DNA of 64,000 nt, taken from positions 186,001 to 250,000 of the forward strand of contig NZ_CALGPY010000005.1 in the NCBI RefSeq assembly GCF_937959485.1, in the 5' to 3' direction. The position numbers and the translations under genes were made by a program. The DNA is from an uncultured Campylobacter sp. (GTDB taxonomy: Bacteria > Campylobacterota > Campylobacteria > Campylobacterales > Campylobacteraceae). The notes beneath the pieces were generated by a model, which worked only from the letters and a program-made list of their open reading frames with translations, searched no databases and was not told the origin of the DNA. Of this stretch, positions 43,002 through 52,254 are shown piece by piece. Numbering within the stretch: position 1 is the first letter of the stretch; each line of letters opens with the position of its first letter.

Positions 43002-43863
43002 ATCTCCTTGCTTTGTTTTTAAAATTTAGCGGCTTAGGCGTAGCGCACGCGAACGCTACGGCGGCGTTACGTCTCGTCGGTCGCCGCTATCGTATCGCCT
43101 CGGCGTTATTGCGCCGCCCGCACTGCTGCTTCACTTATACGCTCCGCGGATCGCCATCATCGTATCGCGACGTTTGCGCTACTTGCACTGCGCTTTCCCT
43201 ACATACGCATCCTGTCGATCGCGGTTGCCATATTGCGGCATTTTATGCTGTCGCCGCCGCAATCACGCCGCGCCGCTTTGTACTGCCGATCCGTCGTCGC
43301 GGCAGCGTTGTTCGCTTCGATCGTAGCGCCGTTACGATGATGATTTGCCCAAGCGAAGGTTATGTCATACGGCGCCGAGTAGGTACGTATTGTCGTTCCG
43401 CTTCTCGACTACGGCGTGCCATCTGCGCCGCTGATGTGTTACACGCCATCCGACGCGCTACCGACTTATTGCGACGCCCACGTATCGCGCCGCTGCCGCA
43501 GCCCGTTCATTTAGCACGCCGTTACGCTACCGATCGCGGCTCGGTTTAAAATTTTATCTAGGCGACATCTCCTCGGCGGATCATTTTGCGTTTAAATTTT
43601 ACCGACTTAATTTCGCGCAAAATCGCGATCGCACGCCGTCTACCGATCTCCAAGCCGCTCGCCGCGCCGTAGTGCCTGCCCGCCGCCGACTGCGTGCGAG
43701 CGCCTAGCCGCGCGGGTGCCGATGCTCACGTATACGAACACCTAGCGCCTCGGCTAAATTTTATCGCCGCTTAATATAAACGAGTAATTTTAATAAATCT
43801 GGATTTAAAAAGATATGAATTTAAAGGCGAAATCCCTGCCGCGTGAAATTTAAAGGGCCGAAT
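43002..43863. other. G+C-rich gene-free island
   Basis: Between 43030 and about 43550 the sequence is G+C- and CpG-rich, with no AAATTT-type word, unlike the surrounding DNA. Short words such as CGTATCGC, CGTTACG and TTATTGCG recur. A 178-codon plus-strand ORF (43013-43549) spans it but is Arg/Ala-rich with no recognisable domain or good ribosome site. From 43560 on, RAATTY-bearing filler resumes. Confidence 0.5.
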
Positions 43864-45753
43864 TTAAAGCTCTATCGTCCGCTCGAATATATCCTCAAGC
43901 CCCGTTTGATGCACGATCGCTAGCATGCCGAGGCTCGGTAGATCCGCACGCAGACTAAGTAGCAGCTCGCGCGCCGAGGCAGGATCGAGCGCGGACGTGA
44001 TCTCGTCTGCGAAAACAAAGCTCGGCTTGTGGTAGCGTATCCGCGCAAAACTAAGCCGCTGCGCCTCCCCGCCGCTTAAAATTTTAACGTAATCGGCGCA
44101 CGAGTTTAGCATGCGAGCAAATTTCTCAAGCCCTACGCAGCATAAAATTTCTAAAAATTCAGCATCGTCTGCGCGCGGCGGCTGCGGATAGGAAATGAGC
44201 TCTTTTAGGCTAAGCGGCGCCAGATAGGGCTTTTGCGGGATAAACATCACGCCCGTGCGCGGCAGGCTGATCTCGCCGCGGCCGTATCTCCAAAGACCCG
44301 CCGCGTAGCGCAGAGCCGTGCTTTTACCCGCGCCGCTCTTGCCTCGCAGCATTATAAACTGCGCGGGCGCAAGCTCGAAGCGTAGATCCTCGATCAGCGG
44401 CTCGCCCGCAGGCGTGAAGACCGACAAGCCCTCGCAACGAGCGGAATTTTCGTCGCTTTGTTTGACGCAAGCACGCAGATTTGCGCTCTCGCCGTCCATG
44501 CGCGAGATGAACTCATAGATCCTCTGCACGCTCGCCGCCCACTCCATGATCTGCTTGTAATAGTCCATAAACCACGCAAATCCGTCCTGCACGCTGTAAA
44601 ACGCCGAGCGCGCCTGCATCATGTCGCCAAAGCTCATCGCGCGCGACAAATACAGCGGCAGGCAGGCAAAGATCGGGATTAAATTCGTGATTTTTAGGTA
44701 GCTTGCCGAAAAGCATTCGAGGCGAAATTCCGTATTCATGATGCTGCGCCAGTTTCTCATGATCTCGCCGAAGCTCGCACGAAAGCGGCCGCGCTCGGCA
44801 TCCTCTCCGCGCATAAACGCTACGGCTTCTGCGTTTTCGCGCACGAGCAACAGATCCGAGCGGTAGTCGGCTTCGGCGCGCTGCTTGGCAAAATTTAGCC
44901 CCCTAAGCCTGCGCCCGATGAGATGCGTGATCAGCGAGCAAAGCAGCGTATAAAGGAGCGCGACGTAGAGCAAAAAGCCCTCGATCTCAAAGTGCATGCC
45001 GAAAATTTCAAATTTCAACACCTTCGAGACCTGCCACAAGATCGCAACGAAGGCGATGAGCTTGGCGAGATTATAGACGAGTGATTTTACGAGATCTACG
45101 CTTTTTTGCACGAGTAGCAAGCTGTCCTCGGCGATACGCTGATCGGGGTTGTCTAGCTTTGCAATCGTTTTTGAAATTTCACAATCTGCGCGAGTTTTAG
45201 ATGAAATTTCATTCTCGCTTGCGCCGCTTTGCCCTGCTGCATTTTGCTTCGCCGCACTCGGTAAAATTTCAAGCCCCTTTGCGTCTCTATGCAAAACCGC
45301 GCTGTCCGCTTCGACTGCGGAACACTCTGCGCGCTCGTTTAAATTTGCGTCACCAGGTTTTTCTAAATTTGATCCGCCCCTGGCGCTGAAATTCCCCTCA
45401 AGGCTCGTGCGGTAGAAGTTTGCGTTATGTAGCCATTTGCGCTCCATCATCGCGCTTAGCCGCTCGCGCCAGACGATTACGAGCAGTTTGCGAAACCAGC
45501 TGCCGCAGACGATGAAAAGCACGATGAGCGCCGTGTAGAGCAAAAACTCGCCCACGAGCGCAGGGATCAACTCGCCCTTAAGCTCGCTTAGCGCGTCGTA
45601 AAAGCGCTTGTCCCACGCGTTCATCAGCACGCTGATTTTGATGATAGCGAGGCTAAAACCGAGCGCGAGCAGCAGCAGCGCCCACAGCTTCGCCGCACCC
45701 TTACCGAACCAGTGCGGACGTAGAATTTCAAAAAATTGCTTTAGGGTTTTCAA
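43864..45753 (-). CDS. ABCD/YddA-like ABC transporter with insertion
   Basis: The 629-residue protein joins an ABC_membrane_2-type domain and an ATPase (Walker A RGKSGAGKST; signature ILSGGEAQRLSF; Walker B FVFADEITSALDP), as in YddA-like half-transporters. The DNPDQRIAEDS motif of the family (near residue 201) normally follows a YRL-type turn, but here about 80 residues (117-198), rich in Ala, Ser, Asn and Glu, are inserted. The insertion's DNA has multiple AAATTT words. It starts at a TTG with AAAGAGA. Its cargo is unknown; relatives move peptides, vitamins or fatty acids. Confidence 0.75.
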   Translation of the reverse strand: MKTLKQFFEILRPHWFGKGAAKLWALLLLALGFSLAIIKISVLMNAWDKRFYDALSELKGELIPALVGEFLLYTALIVLFIVCGSWFRKLLVIVWRERLSAMMERKWLHNANFYRTSLEGNFSARGGSNLEKPGDANLNERAECSAVEADSAVLHRDAKGLEILPSAAKQNAAGQSGASENEISSKTRADCEISKTIAKLDNPDQRIAEDSLLLVQKSVDLVKSLVYNLAKLIAFVAILWQVSKVLKFEIFGMHFEIEGFLLYVALLYTLLCSLITHLIGRRLRGLNFAKQRAEADYRSDLLLVRENAEAVAFMRGEDAERGRFRASFGEIMRNWRSIMNTEFRLECFSASYLKITNLIPIFACLPLYLSRAMSFGDMMQARSAFYSVQDGFAWFMDYYKQIMEWAASVQRIYEFISRMDGESANLRACVKQSDENSARCEGLSVFTPAGEPLIEDLRFELAPAQFIMLRGKSGAGKSTALRYAAGLWRYGRGEISLPRTGVMFIPQKPYLAPLSLKELISYPQPPRADDAEFLEILCCVGLEKFARMLNSCADYVKILSGGEAQRLSFARIRYHKPSFVFADEITSALDPASARELLLSLRADLPSLGMLAIVHQTGLEDIFERTIEL

Positions 45754-46134
45754 ATTTTCTCTTTAAATTTTAAAATTTAGCGCCGGTTGCAGCGAAATTC
45801 CGCGAGATTAAATTTGATCCCGCGATCTCTCGCGCGGATTTTATGCTCGCAAGTCTGCGCGTTTAATTCGCTTGGAATTTCGCGAAATTAAATTTATCGC
45901 CCCTGCCTGCGATCGCTCGCGCTAATCAATCGTTAATCAACCAAATCGCGAGCTAAATTTTAATCCCGCGGCTTCGCTTAAATTTTACCCGCCTCGCCAC
46001 GTGCTACTTGCGACAAAGCCTAGCCTCTCGCCTCTGCGCCCGCCTCATCCACGCTCCTATAAAGCGCGGAATTTATCCACGGCCGCGTGCGAGAAGTTTA
46101 TCCGAGTTCGCATAAGCGCAAATTTCATCCGCGC
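45754..46134. other. Intergenic between ABCD gene and receptor
   Basis: No gene. RAATTY words are dense near 45755-45965. The right third is G+C-richer with no distinct signal. Both flanking genes are on the minus strand, so it holds the ABCD gene's promoter if that gene has its own. Confidence 0.4.
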
Positions 46135-48636
46135 TCAATACGTATAATTTAGCGTCAGCATAAAATTCCGCGGCTCGCCGTAGTAGTTGTTATGCCCAGC
46201 GACGCGATTTTGCGTGTTTTGAAAATACTTCTTATCCGTGATGTTTTTGACCGCAAAATTTACGCTAAAGTGCTTGTCGAAATGATAGCCGACGTTCGCG
46301 TCCCACAGCGCGTAAGCCTTTTGCGGCGCGGCGTAATACGCAACGTTTTCGCGATATATCGAAGCGGTTTTGCTCTGATAGCGCATGCCGGCGCCCAAAG
46401 TAACCTTACGATTTTCGCCGAGCGGAATTTCATAGTTCGTGTAGAACTTAAACAGATGCTTCGGAATGTAGCGCTTGGCGTTTGCGCCCTTGCTATAATC
46501 GACCACCGCGGAGGTTCTTTCCGTCTTTAAATAGACGCTGCGGTTGAAAGTATATCCTGCGAATAATTTCCAATTCTCAGTAAGCGAGCCCTGCAGCTCG
46601 GCATCCACGCCCCGGCTTCGCACTTTGCCCTCGGCGATGGAGTAGTTCGTATTAAGAGGATCGCTCATCGCCCTATTTTTCTGAATGATCTGAAATAGCG
46701 CGACATTCGTATTAAGCGCGCCGTCAAAAAATTCTCCCTTCACGCCGGTTTCTAAATTATAGCCGACGACGGGATCTAAAATTTTACCGTCTTTATCGCG
46801 CGCGGCTTGCGGCTTAAAAATTTCGGCATAGCTTGCGTACCACGAAAAATTATCCGCAAAATCCCAGACCACTCCCGCATACGGCGTGAAATCCGATTTA
46901 CTCGGGCTTGCGCTATGCGAAGCCGTGCCGCGCAAAATATTATAATAATATCTGCTGTAAGTTACCTTCGAAAAGCGCCCGCCGAGTAAAAAGTGAAAAT
47001 CGTCGGTTAAATTTAATCTAGTCCCGAGCGAGATCGCGCGCTGCTTTATGGTAGTGGAGCTTCGGTCTTTAAACGTAGCGGCACTGCTCCAATCGGGCTG
47101 AGCGATCCTTGATCGGTCCCAATTATAAATATTCATCCCCAGCGACGCCAGAGACGAATCCCTCGTCCTAGTCTCGCGCCAATTAAGCTTTTCGTTGCTA
47201 AGCGAGCCGTTTAAGAAAAAGTCGTGCTTCTGCCCGAATGCTTCGAATTTACCGTCTAGTCCCGTTTGAAACCCGATCTCTTTGGAGTCGTTATCGTAAA
47301 TTCTATATCGCACCGTATGCGACGTGGTGCCGTTGTAAGGATCTGCCCCGCCGAGCGCTCCGAATTTTAACATGCTGTCGCTATCGGTATAATTGAGCCT
47401 CGCATAGGCTTTCAGATCATCGCTAAATTCGTGCGAGAGTTCGCTGTAGACGTTAATTTTTTTATATTCGCTTCTGTCCCAGTCCGAGCCGAAGTAACTT
47501 CTGCGCGGTAAATTTAGTAAATTTCCATGATTATCTAAAACGGGCACGCCGTAAATATCATAGACGCCGACGGTTTTTTGCCACAAAAATCCCGCGCTAA
47601 GAAGCGTTTTATCGGCCAAGTCAAATTCCGTCGAAACGCCGACGCCTTCGCGATAGCCGTTGCGCGGATAGTCCTTAAACGAGCCCGTTTTACTTAAAAT
47701 TCCGATCAGCCGCGCGCGTGCCGTACCGCTTTGATTTACCGCATCCGTAACGTCGATCATGCCGCGATAATTATCCCAGCTACCGCCGCTTAGACTTGCG
47801 TTAAAGCCTAACTGATCGCTCGGGCGCTTCCGGATTAAATTTATCGTGCCGCCGGGCTCGCCGTTGCTTTGCGTAAGGCCCGCTACGCCGCGCAGAACCT
47901 CGACGCGATCGTAGAATTCCAAATCGGTAAATTCCTTCGATGAGCCCAGCGGCCCGAACACGGAGCTAGAAACCGAGCTTGCGATGCCGTCTTCTTGGAT
48001 ATTATCGACATAAAAGCCGCGCGAGACGATGCGATTGCCGCCTGCGTCGTTATTTAGCGAAATGCCGGTGGCGTATTTTGAAAGAGCCTCTTCGGCGTTG
48101 TGCAAGCTCAGATCTTTTAAAAGCTGATTGGAGATGACGCTTATGGACTGCGGCGTTTCTCTTATGCTTAAATTTAGCCCCGTCGCGGTGCTCATATTGC
48201 CCGTCGTATAAGAGCCCGTGCCCTCGGTAGTGGACAGATCGGCCTTGCCCGTGACGTTTATGGTGCCGAGATTATCGTCGTCCAAGCTCTGCAACGTAGA
48301 ATTTGTCGCGCTACCGCTTTGCGGCGCGGAATTTTGTGCAATGCCTTTAGTAGCGGAACTTACGACGGCATTGCCCTGCGGCGCGGAATTTGCAGCGGTA
48401 GGGCTTTCAGGCTTTTGCGCAGAGCTTTGCGTCACCGCACTATTAGAGGCTAAATTTGAAGCAGGCAGCATGGAACTCTGCGATGCGGCGGCTGCACGCG
48501 AGCTTTGCGACGACGAAATTTTAGAGGCAGAGCTTGCGGCGGACGAGTTTTGGGAAGCGCCGCTATTTTGCGCCGCAGTAAGCCAAAACGGCGAGCAAAG
48601 TAGCGCAAAAGAAAGTAAAATTTTACCCTTTTTCAT
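46135..48636 (-). CDS. TonB-dependent siderophore receptor with low-complexity linker
   Basis: The 833-residue receptor has a signal peptide (to about residue 22), a 100-residue Ser/Asn/Ala/Gln-rich linker, then NLGTINVTGKADLSTTE and a plug with RETPQSISVISNQLLKD, the pattern of FhuE/FpvA-type siderophore receptors, and a barrel ending MLTLNYTY. The linker is unusual and its DNA repeats the GCGGCGCGGAATTT word. A candidate operator is at 48701-48715. AAAAAGGATTTTT precedes the ATG. Hydroxamate siderophores are plausible ligands. Confidence 0.8.
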   Translation of the reverse strand: MKKGKILLSFALLCSPFWLTAAQNSGASQNSSAASSASKISSSQSSRAAAASQSSMLPASNLASNSAVTQSSAQKPESPTAANSAPQGNAVVSSATKGIAQNSAPQSGSATNSTLQSLDDDNLGTINVTGKADLSTTEGTGSYTTGNMSTATGLNLSIRETPQSISVISNQLLKDLSLHNAEEALSKYATGISLNNDAGGNRIVSRGFYVDNIQEDGIASSVSSSVFGPLGSSKEFTDLEFYDRVEVLRGVAGLTQSNGEPGGTINLIRKRPSDQLGFNASLSGGSWDNYRGMIDVTDAVNQSGTARARLIGILSKTGSFKDYPRNGYREGVGVSTEFDLADKTLLSAGFLWQKTVGVYDIYGVPVLDNHGNLLNLPRRSYFGSDWDRSEYKKINVYSELSHEFSDDLKAYARLNYTDSDSMLKFGALGGADPYNGTTSHTVRYRIYDNDSKEIGFQTGLDGKFEAFGQKHDFFLNGSLSNEKLNWRETRTRDSSLASLGMNIYNWDRSRIAQPDWSSAATFKDRSSTTIKQRAISLGTRLNLTDDFHFLLGGRFSKVTYSRYYYNILRGTASHSASPSKSDFTPYAGVVWDFADNFSWYASYAEIFKPQAARDKDGKILDPVVGYNLETGVKGEFFDGALNTNVALFQIIQKNRAMSDPLNTNYSIAEGKVRSRGVDAELQGSLTENWKLFAGYTFNRSVYLKTERTSAVVDYSKGANAKRYIPKHLFKFYTNYEIPLGENRKVTLGAGMRYQSKTASIYRENVAYYAAPQKAYALWDANVGYHFDKHFSVNFAVKNITDKKYFQNTQNRVAGHNNYYGEPRNFMLTLNYTY

Positions 48637-48934
48637 AAAAATCCTTTTTAGATTTTATAATCTATATCAATTTACTGGCGGGATTATCTTACAATTCTTC
48701 TTAAATAATAATAAAATTTTTAATAAACTAAATCATAAAATTTTATATGCAATTACTAGTTTAACGGAATTTAATAAGATCTATTGACGAATTATTAAGC
48801 AAAATTTCTATGAATTTTAAAAAGTATATGAATTTGAAAAACGAAGGATTTAAAAATTTGAAATTCCAAAATTCCGCCGCTTTAAAATAACGTAAACGAC
48901 GGAATTTAGCGTTTATCGGCGTTTGGTCTTGCGA
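48637..48934. other. A+T-rich promoter region of receptor gene
   Basis: Gene-free. Holds the operator-like 15-mer at 48701-48715 and an A+T-rich promoter stretch for the minus-strand receptor. A small hairpin (TAAACG 48893-48898; CGTTTA 48910-48915), near the end of the universal-stress gene, could be a weak terminator. Confidence 0.5.
48701..48715 (-). promoter_or_regulatory. Fur-like 15-mer of siderophore receptor gene
   Basis: TTAAATAATAATAAA is identical to 42322-42336, 65 bases from the start codon against 66 there. A minus-strand GATAAT (about 12 bases from the box) could be the -10. Confidence 0.5.
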
Positions 48935-49780
48935 TTACGATAGCACTAGCACCGGTACAAGCGCATTGTGCAAGATATCCTCGGAGACGCTGCCTAAAAA
49001 GAGCTTTTTGAAAAACCCTTTCGTAAAGGCACCGGTAGCGATCAGATCGAGGTTATTGGCACGGCGATATTTGATGATCTCATCGGCGGGCACTTCCGCT
49101 TGGATGAATTTGAAAGTGGCGTTTTGAGTGCCTAAAATTTCGCGTGCCAGATCTAGCATCCGCTCGCCCTCTGTGGCACCCGCATTGATGTGCAAAACAT
49201 GCTTATGCGCGCTCGCAAGAAGCTTTGAGCTCTTTATAAACTCAAGCGTGCGTTTCGCCGCGTCAGTGCCGTCAAATGCGATGAGCACGGAGTTAATCGG
49301 TGAAAATTCCTTATTCACGAGCAGCGACGGCACGTGAAGCTCCTTTATCAGCACGCTTGCGTTAAAACCTACGTCCTCGTTATTTGAGCCCTTGATACCG
49401 AGTACAAAAATTTCGGCTTCGTCCTTATACTCCGCGATAACGTCGATAAAATCACCATCTTTAATGATCTTACTCGCCTTCACGCCCGCAGCAGTCGCGG
49501 CGCAGATATATTCATCTAGCATCGCTTCGGCTTCTTCGTGGTCTTTCTCCGCATCCACGCCGCCTAGTGTGGGACTTCCGTAGCTATTTGCAAGGATATC
49601 ATTCTCTCCTAGGACGATTCCGCCTGCGGCTAGCCCATAAAAATTCTCGCCAAGCTCTGGGATTTCAACCACGTGAATAAACACGAGCTCGGCACCCAAG
49701 GTTTTAGCGACGTAAATTCCGTAATCTCTAACCGCCGGGGCAAGCGCATTTTGATCGACGCAAGTGATGACCTTTTTCAT
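48935..49780 (-). CDS. Universal stress protein, two UspA domains
   Basis: The 281-residue protein has two UspA-like halves (about residues 1-150 and 151-280). The second carries the ATP-binding-type GAFTKGFFKKLFLGSVSEDIL motif near the end (G-x-x-G-x9-G-S). The first half is less motif-like (VFIHVVEIPELGENF, then VLGIKG-type turn). Tandem UspA proteins sense stress and energy state in the cytoplasm. AAAGGACGAAAA precedes the ATG. It sits alone on the minus strand. Confidence 0.8.
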   Translation of the reverse strand: MKKVITCVDQNALAPAVRDYGIYVAKTLGAELVFIHVVEIPELGENFYGLAAGGIVLGENDILANSYGSPTLGGVDAEKDHEEAEAMLDEYICAATAAGVKASKIIKDGDFIDVIAEYKDEAEIFVLGIKGSNNEDVGFNASVLIKELHVPSLLVNKEFSPINSVLIAFDGTDAAKRTLEFIKSSKLLASAHKHVLHINAGATEGERMLDLAREILGTQNATFKFIQAEVPADEIIKYRRANNLDLIATGAFTKGFFKKLFLGSVSEDILHNALVPVLVLS

Positions 49781-50071
49781 TTTTCGTCCTTTTAAAGATA
49801 AAATTTTGACCGAAATAAGCTTATCAAATTTTGTATAAAAGTTATTTAAATTCGGCAGATTTGAATGCGGCGCGGGCGATTTTGTGAAATTTTAAAGCCG
49901 CGCCGCAATGGATTTGTGAGGTGCCGGCGCGCTTGCGATAAGCTAGCTCAGGCTCATCTGACAGCGATCGAGTAGTTGCAGCGTAGTAGGCGACTAAAAA
50001 GCGTTGCGGACGCGGCAGGCAAGATACGGCGCGGGCGATTTTGAAATTTATCAAGCCGCTAAAAGCACGGT

Positions 50072-50329
50072 TTAAAGCGCCGTTATTGCGGTTAGTAGCC
50101 CAAAGATGATCCCCGGGAAATTTGCTGCGGCGAGCGGATAGTCCTTTTTGGGCTTTAAAAGACCGTAGCTAACCCATATCGTGCAGTTTATCGCGGCTGC
50201 GAGCGGCTGGAGAAACGGGACTTTGTTGCCGTCTAAATTTGCCATTATGTTCGGCACATAGGATACGTACATGATGACCGACAGGCATGTGCCCGCCCAA
50301 CCTAAAATTTGTAAATTTCTTTCACTCAT
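50072..50329 (-). CDS. SemiSWEET sugar transporter
   Basis: The 85-residue protein has three helices and the PQ-loop-type motif SVIMYVSYVPNI, later NCTIWVSYGLLKPKKDYPLAAANFPGIIFG. This is the bacterial SemiSWEET fold, which dimerises to pass small sugars. The substrate is not known. The start has CAAGGAAAGCCG. No metabolic partner genes are adjacent. Confidence 0.8.
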   Translation of the reverse strand: MSERNLQILGWAGTCLSVIMYVSYVPNIMANLDGNKVPFLQPLAAAINCTIWVSYGLLKPKKDYPLAAANFPGIIFGLLTAITAL

Positions 50330-50737
50330 CGGCTTTCCTTGTTTTTAAGATACGTTTCAAATTCGCGAATGAAACGGAGCGGGATTTTAATACACCAAAG
50401 ATAAGAAACAAATTAAAAGATGGCTAGAAATAAAATTTGACTTTAAATTTATCGCAACGGCTTCTGGTCTCTCGCGTCTGCGTAAATTTTAAAACGGCGT
50501 TTGCAGCGCGCATTTAAAAAACAGAGAAATTTAAAACGCTAGGTGGCACGGCGATAGAATTTAAATTTAAAAAGGCGGAATTTAAGCGGAGACCGCGACG
50601 AAATTTAAGTGAATTTGCCGAGGCGAAAGCCATTAAATACATTGCCCGAAGGCTCGCGGCTAAATTTAAGTAAATTTTGCAGTGGGATTACGGCCAAATT
50701 TTGAAAATATAGGGATTGAAATTAAAATTTTAAAAGG
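50330..50737. other. RAATTY-rich intergenic region
   Basis: About 400 gene-free bases with repeated AAATTT words. An early A+T-rich part may hold the SemiSWEET promoter. No RNA gene or terminator recognised. Confidence 0.4.
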
Positions 50738-51805
50738 CTAATAGCCCGCGTTTGCGATCGCTTCGGCTTGAGAGTGCGCGATGAGCGGATCGATGATCTC
50801 GTCGAACAAACCGCCCGCCATGATCGCGTCTAGGCGGTAGAGAGTTAAATTTATGCGGTGGTCACTGATGCGGTTTTGCGGATAGTTGTAGGTACGAATT
50901 CGCCCCGAGCGGTCGCCGGTGCCCACCTGATCCTTGCGATCTTTGCGCTCTTTTTCTAAGCGCTCCTGCTCCTGCATATCGTAAAGGCGCGCCTTCAGCA
51001 CCTTCATCGCCGCCTCTTTGTTTTTGTGCTGATCCTTGCCGTCTTGGTTGGTGACGACTAAGCCGGTCGGGATGTGAGTGATGCGAACGGCGCTATCGGT
51101 GGTATTTACGGACTGCCCGCCGTGGCCGGAGCTGCGCATAACGTCGATGCGAAGATCGTTCGGATTGATCTGTATCTCGCTATCCTCGATCTCGGGCATC
51201 ACGGCGACGGTGATTGCAGAGGTATGTACCCTGCCCTGGCTCTCCGTTTCGGGGACGCGCTGCACGCGGTGGGTGCCGCCTTCAAATTTTAGCCGCGAAT
51301 ACGCTCCCGCGCCCTTTACGAGCAAGATCGCTTCTTTGTAGCCGCCGACGCTGCCTTCGCTAGTGCTTACGATCTCGCATTTATAGCCGCGAAGATCGGC
51401 GTAGCGCAGATATGCGCCGAGCAGATCGCCCGCAAACAGCGCCGCTTCGTCGCCGCCTGTACCGGCGCGGATCTCAAGAAAGATATTCTTATCGTCGTTG
51501 GGGTCTTTCGGAAGCAGTAAAATTTTGATTTTCTCTTCGAGCTGCGGCTTTTGCGTCTCTAAGCTTTTAAGCTCCTCTTTGGCCAGCTCGCCGAGATCTG
51601 CATCGCTTAGCAGGGCTTTGTTTTCTTCGATCTGATTTAAAATTTTAAGATACTCGCTAGCCGCCTCTTTGATCGGCTCGATACTGCGCTGTTCCTTAGA
51701 TAGCGCCGTCATATTAGCGATATCTGCGGTAACTGCAGGATCGCTAAGCATGCGCGAAAGCTCGTCATAGCGATCCAAAAAAGGCTTTAGTTTATCGGCT
51801 AGCAT
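50738..51805 (-). CDS. prfA: Peptide chain release factor 1
   Basis: The 355-residue RF1 has the peptidyl-tRNA hydrolysis motif GGQ within [22 protein letters not shown], and the recognition region typical of RF1. It reads UAA and UAG and ends translation. It follows rpsT by 24 bases on the same strand, a recurrent Campylobacter pairing. The start has no strong ribosome site, so coupling to rpsT is likely. Confidence 0.9.
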   Translation of the reverse strand: MLADKLKPFLDRYDELSRMLSDPAVTADIANMTALSKEQRSIEPIKEAASEYLKILNQIEENKALLSDADLGELAKEELKSLETQKPQLEEKIKILLLPKDPNDDKNIFLEIRAGTGGDEAALFAGDLLGAYLRYADLRGYKCEIVSTSEGSVGGYKEAILLVKGAGAYSRLKFEGGTHRVQRVPETESQGRVHTSAITVAVMPEIEDSEIQINPNDLRIDVMRSSGHGGQSVNTTDSAVRITHIPTGLVVTNQDGKDQHKNKEAAMKVLKARLYDMQEQERLEKERKDRKDQVGTGDRSGRIRTYNYPQNRISDHRINLTLYRLDAIMAGGLFDEIIDPLIAHSQAEAIANAGY

Positions 51806-51829
51806 TTAAATTTTATGCGTAAGGGGCGC

Positions 51830-52102
51830 TTACGCGGCGGTTTTTAAAGAATTTACGAGTTTGGCTAGGCGGCTTACTTTTCTGCTCGCGGTCTGTTTTT
51901 TCAAAAAGCCCCTGCTTACGAAGCTGTGAAAGCTTTCATTAGCCGTTTTTAAAGCCTGGGTCGCTGCGTCTAGATCCTTGCTCTCGACCGCCTCTCTTAC
52001 GGCTTTTGTGATATTTTTTACTCTGGTGCGATAAAATCTATTTCGCTCCGTTCTTTTTATGGTTTGTCTCGCGCGTTTTTCGGCGGATTTGTGATTTGCC
52101 AT
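51830..52102 (-). CDS. rpsT: 30S ribosomal protein S20
   Basis: The 90-residue protein begins [24 protein letters not shown] and is Lys/Arg-rich, the S20 signature. It binds 16S rRNA during small-subunit assembly. AAAAGGAACGTT precedes the ATG and a -10 lies at 52135-52140 on the minus strand. It is divergent from glmM and upstream of prfA. Confidence 0.95.
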   Translation of the reverse strand: MANHKSAEKRARQTIKRTERNRFYRTRVKNITKAVREAVESKDLDAATQALKTANESFHSFVSRGFLKKQTASRKVSRLAKLVNSLKTAA

Positions 52103-52134
52103 AACGTTCCTTTTCGGTTAAATTTGAACCTGCG

Positions 52135-52140
52135 ATTATA
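52135..52140 (-). promoter_or_regulatory. -10 promoter element of rpsT-prfA
   Basis: Minus-strand TATAAT (plus ATTATA), 33 bases from the rpsT start codon. Confidence 0.65.
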
Positions 52141-52220
52141 CGTAAAAAATATTTAATCGACGCTTAATTTAAGTAAAATTTAAATATAGTTTAAATTTAT
52201 TAAGATTAAACTTTTTCTGG

Positions 52221-52226
52221 TAGAAT
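52221..52226 (+). promoter_or_regulatory. -10 promoter element of glmM
   Basis: TAGAAT preceded by TGG, about 29 bases before the glmM ATG at 52255. Confidence 0.5.
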
Positions 52227-52254
52227 TTCCCGATTTTTATGCAAGGATTTGATA

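Noticed and set aside
43013..43549. 178-residue ORF in the G+C-rich island
   Set aside because: Arg/Ala-rich, no domain, no good ribosome site. Openness is expected in G+C-rich DNA. Treated as an island instead.
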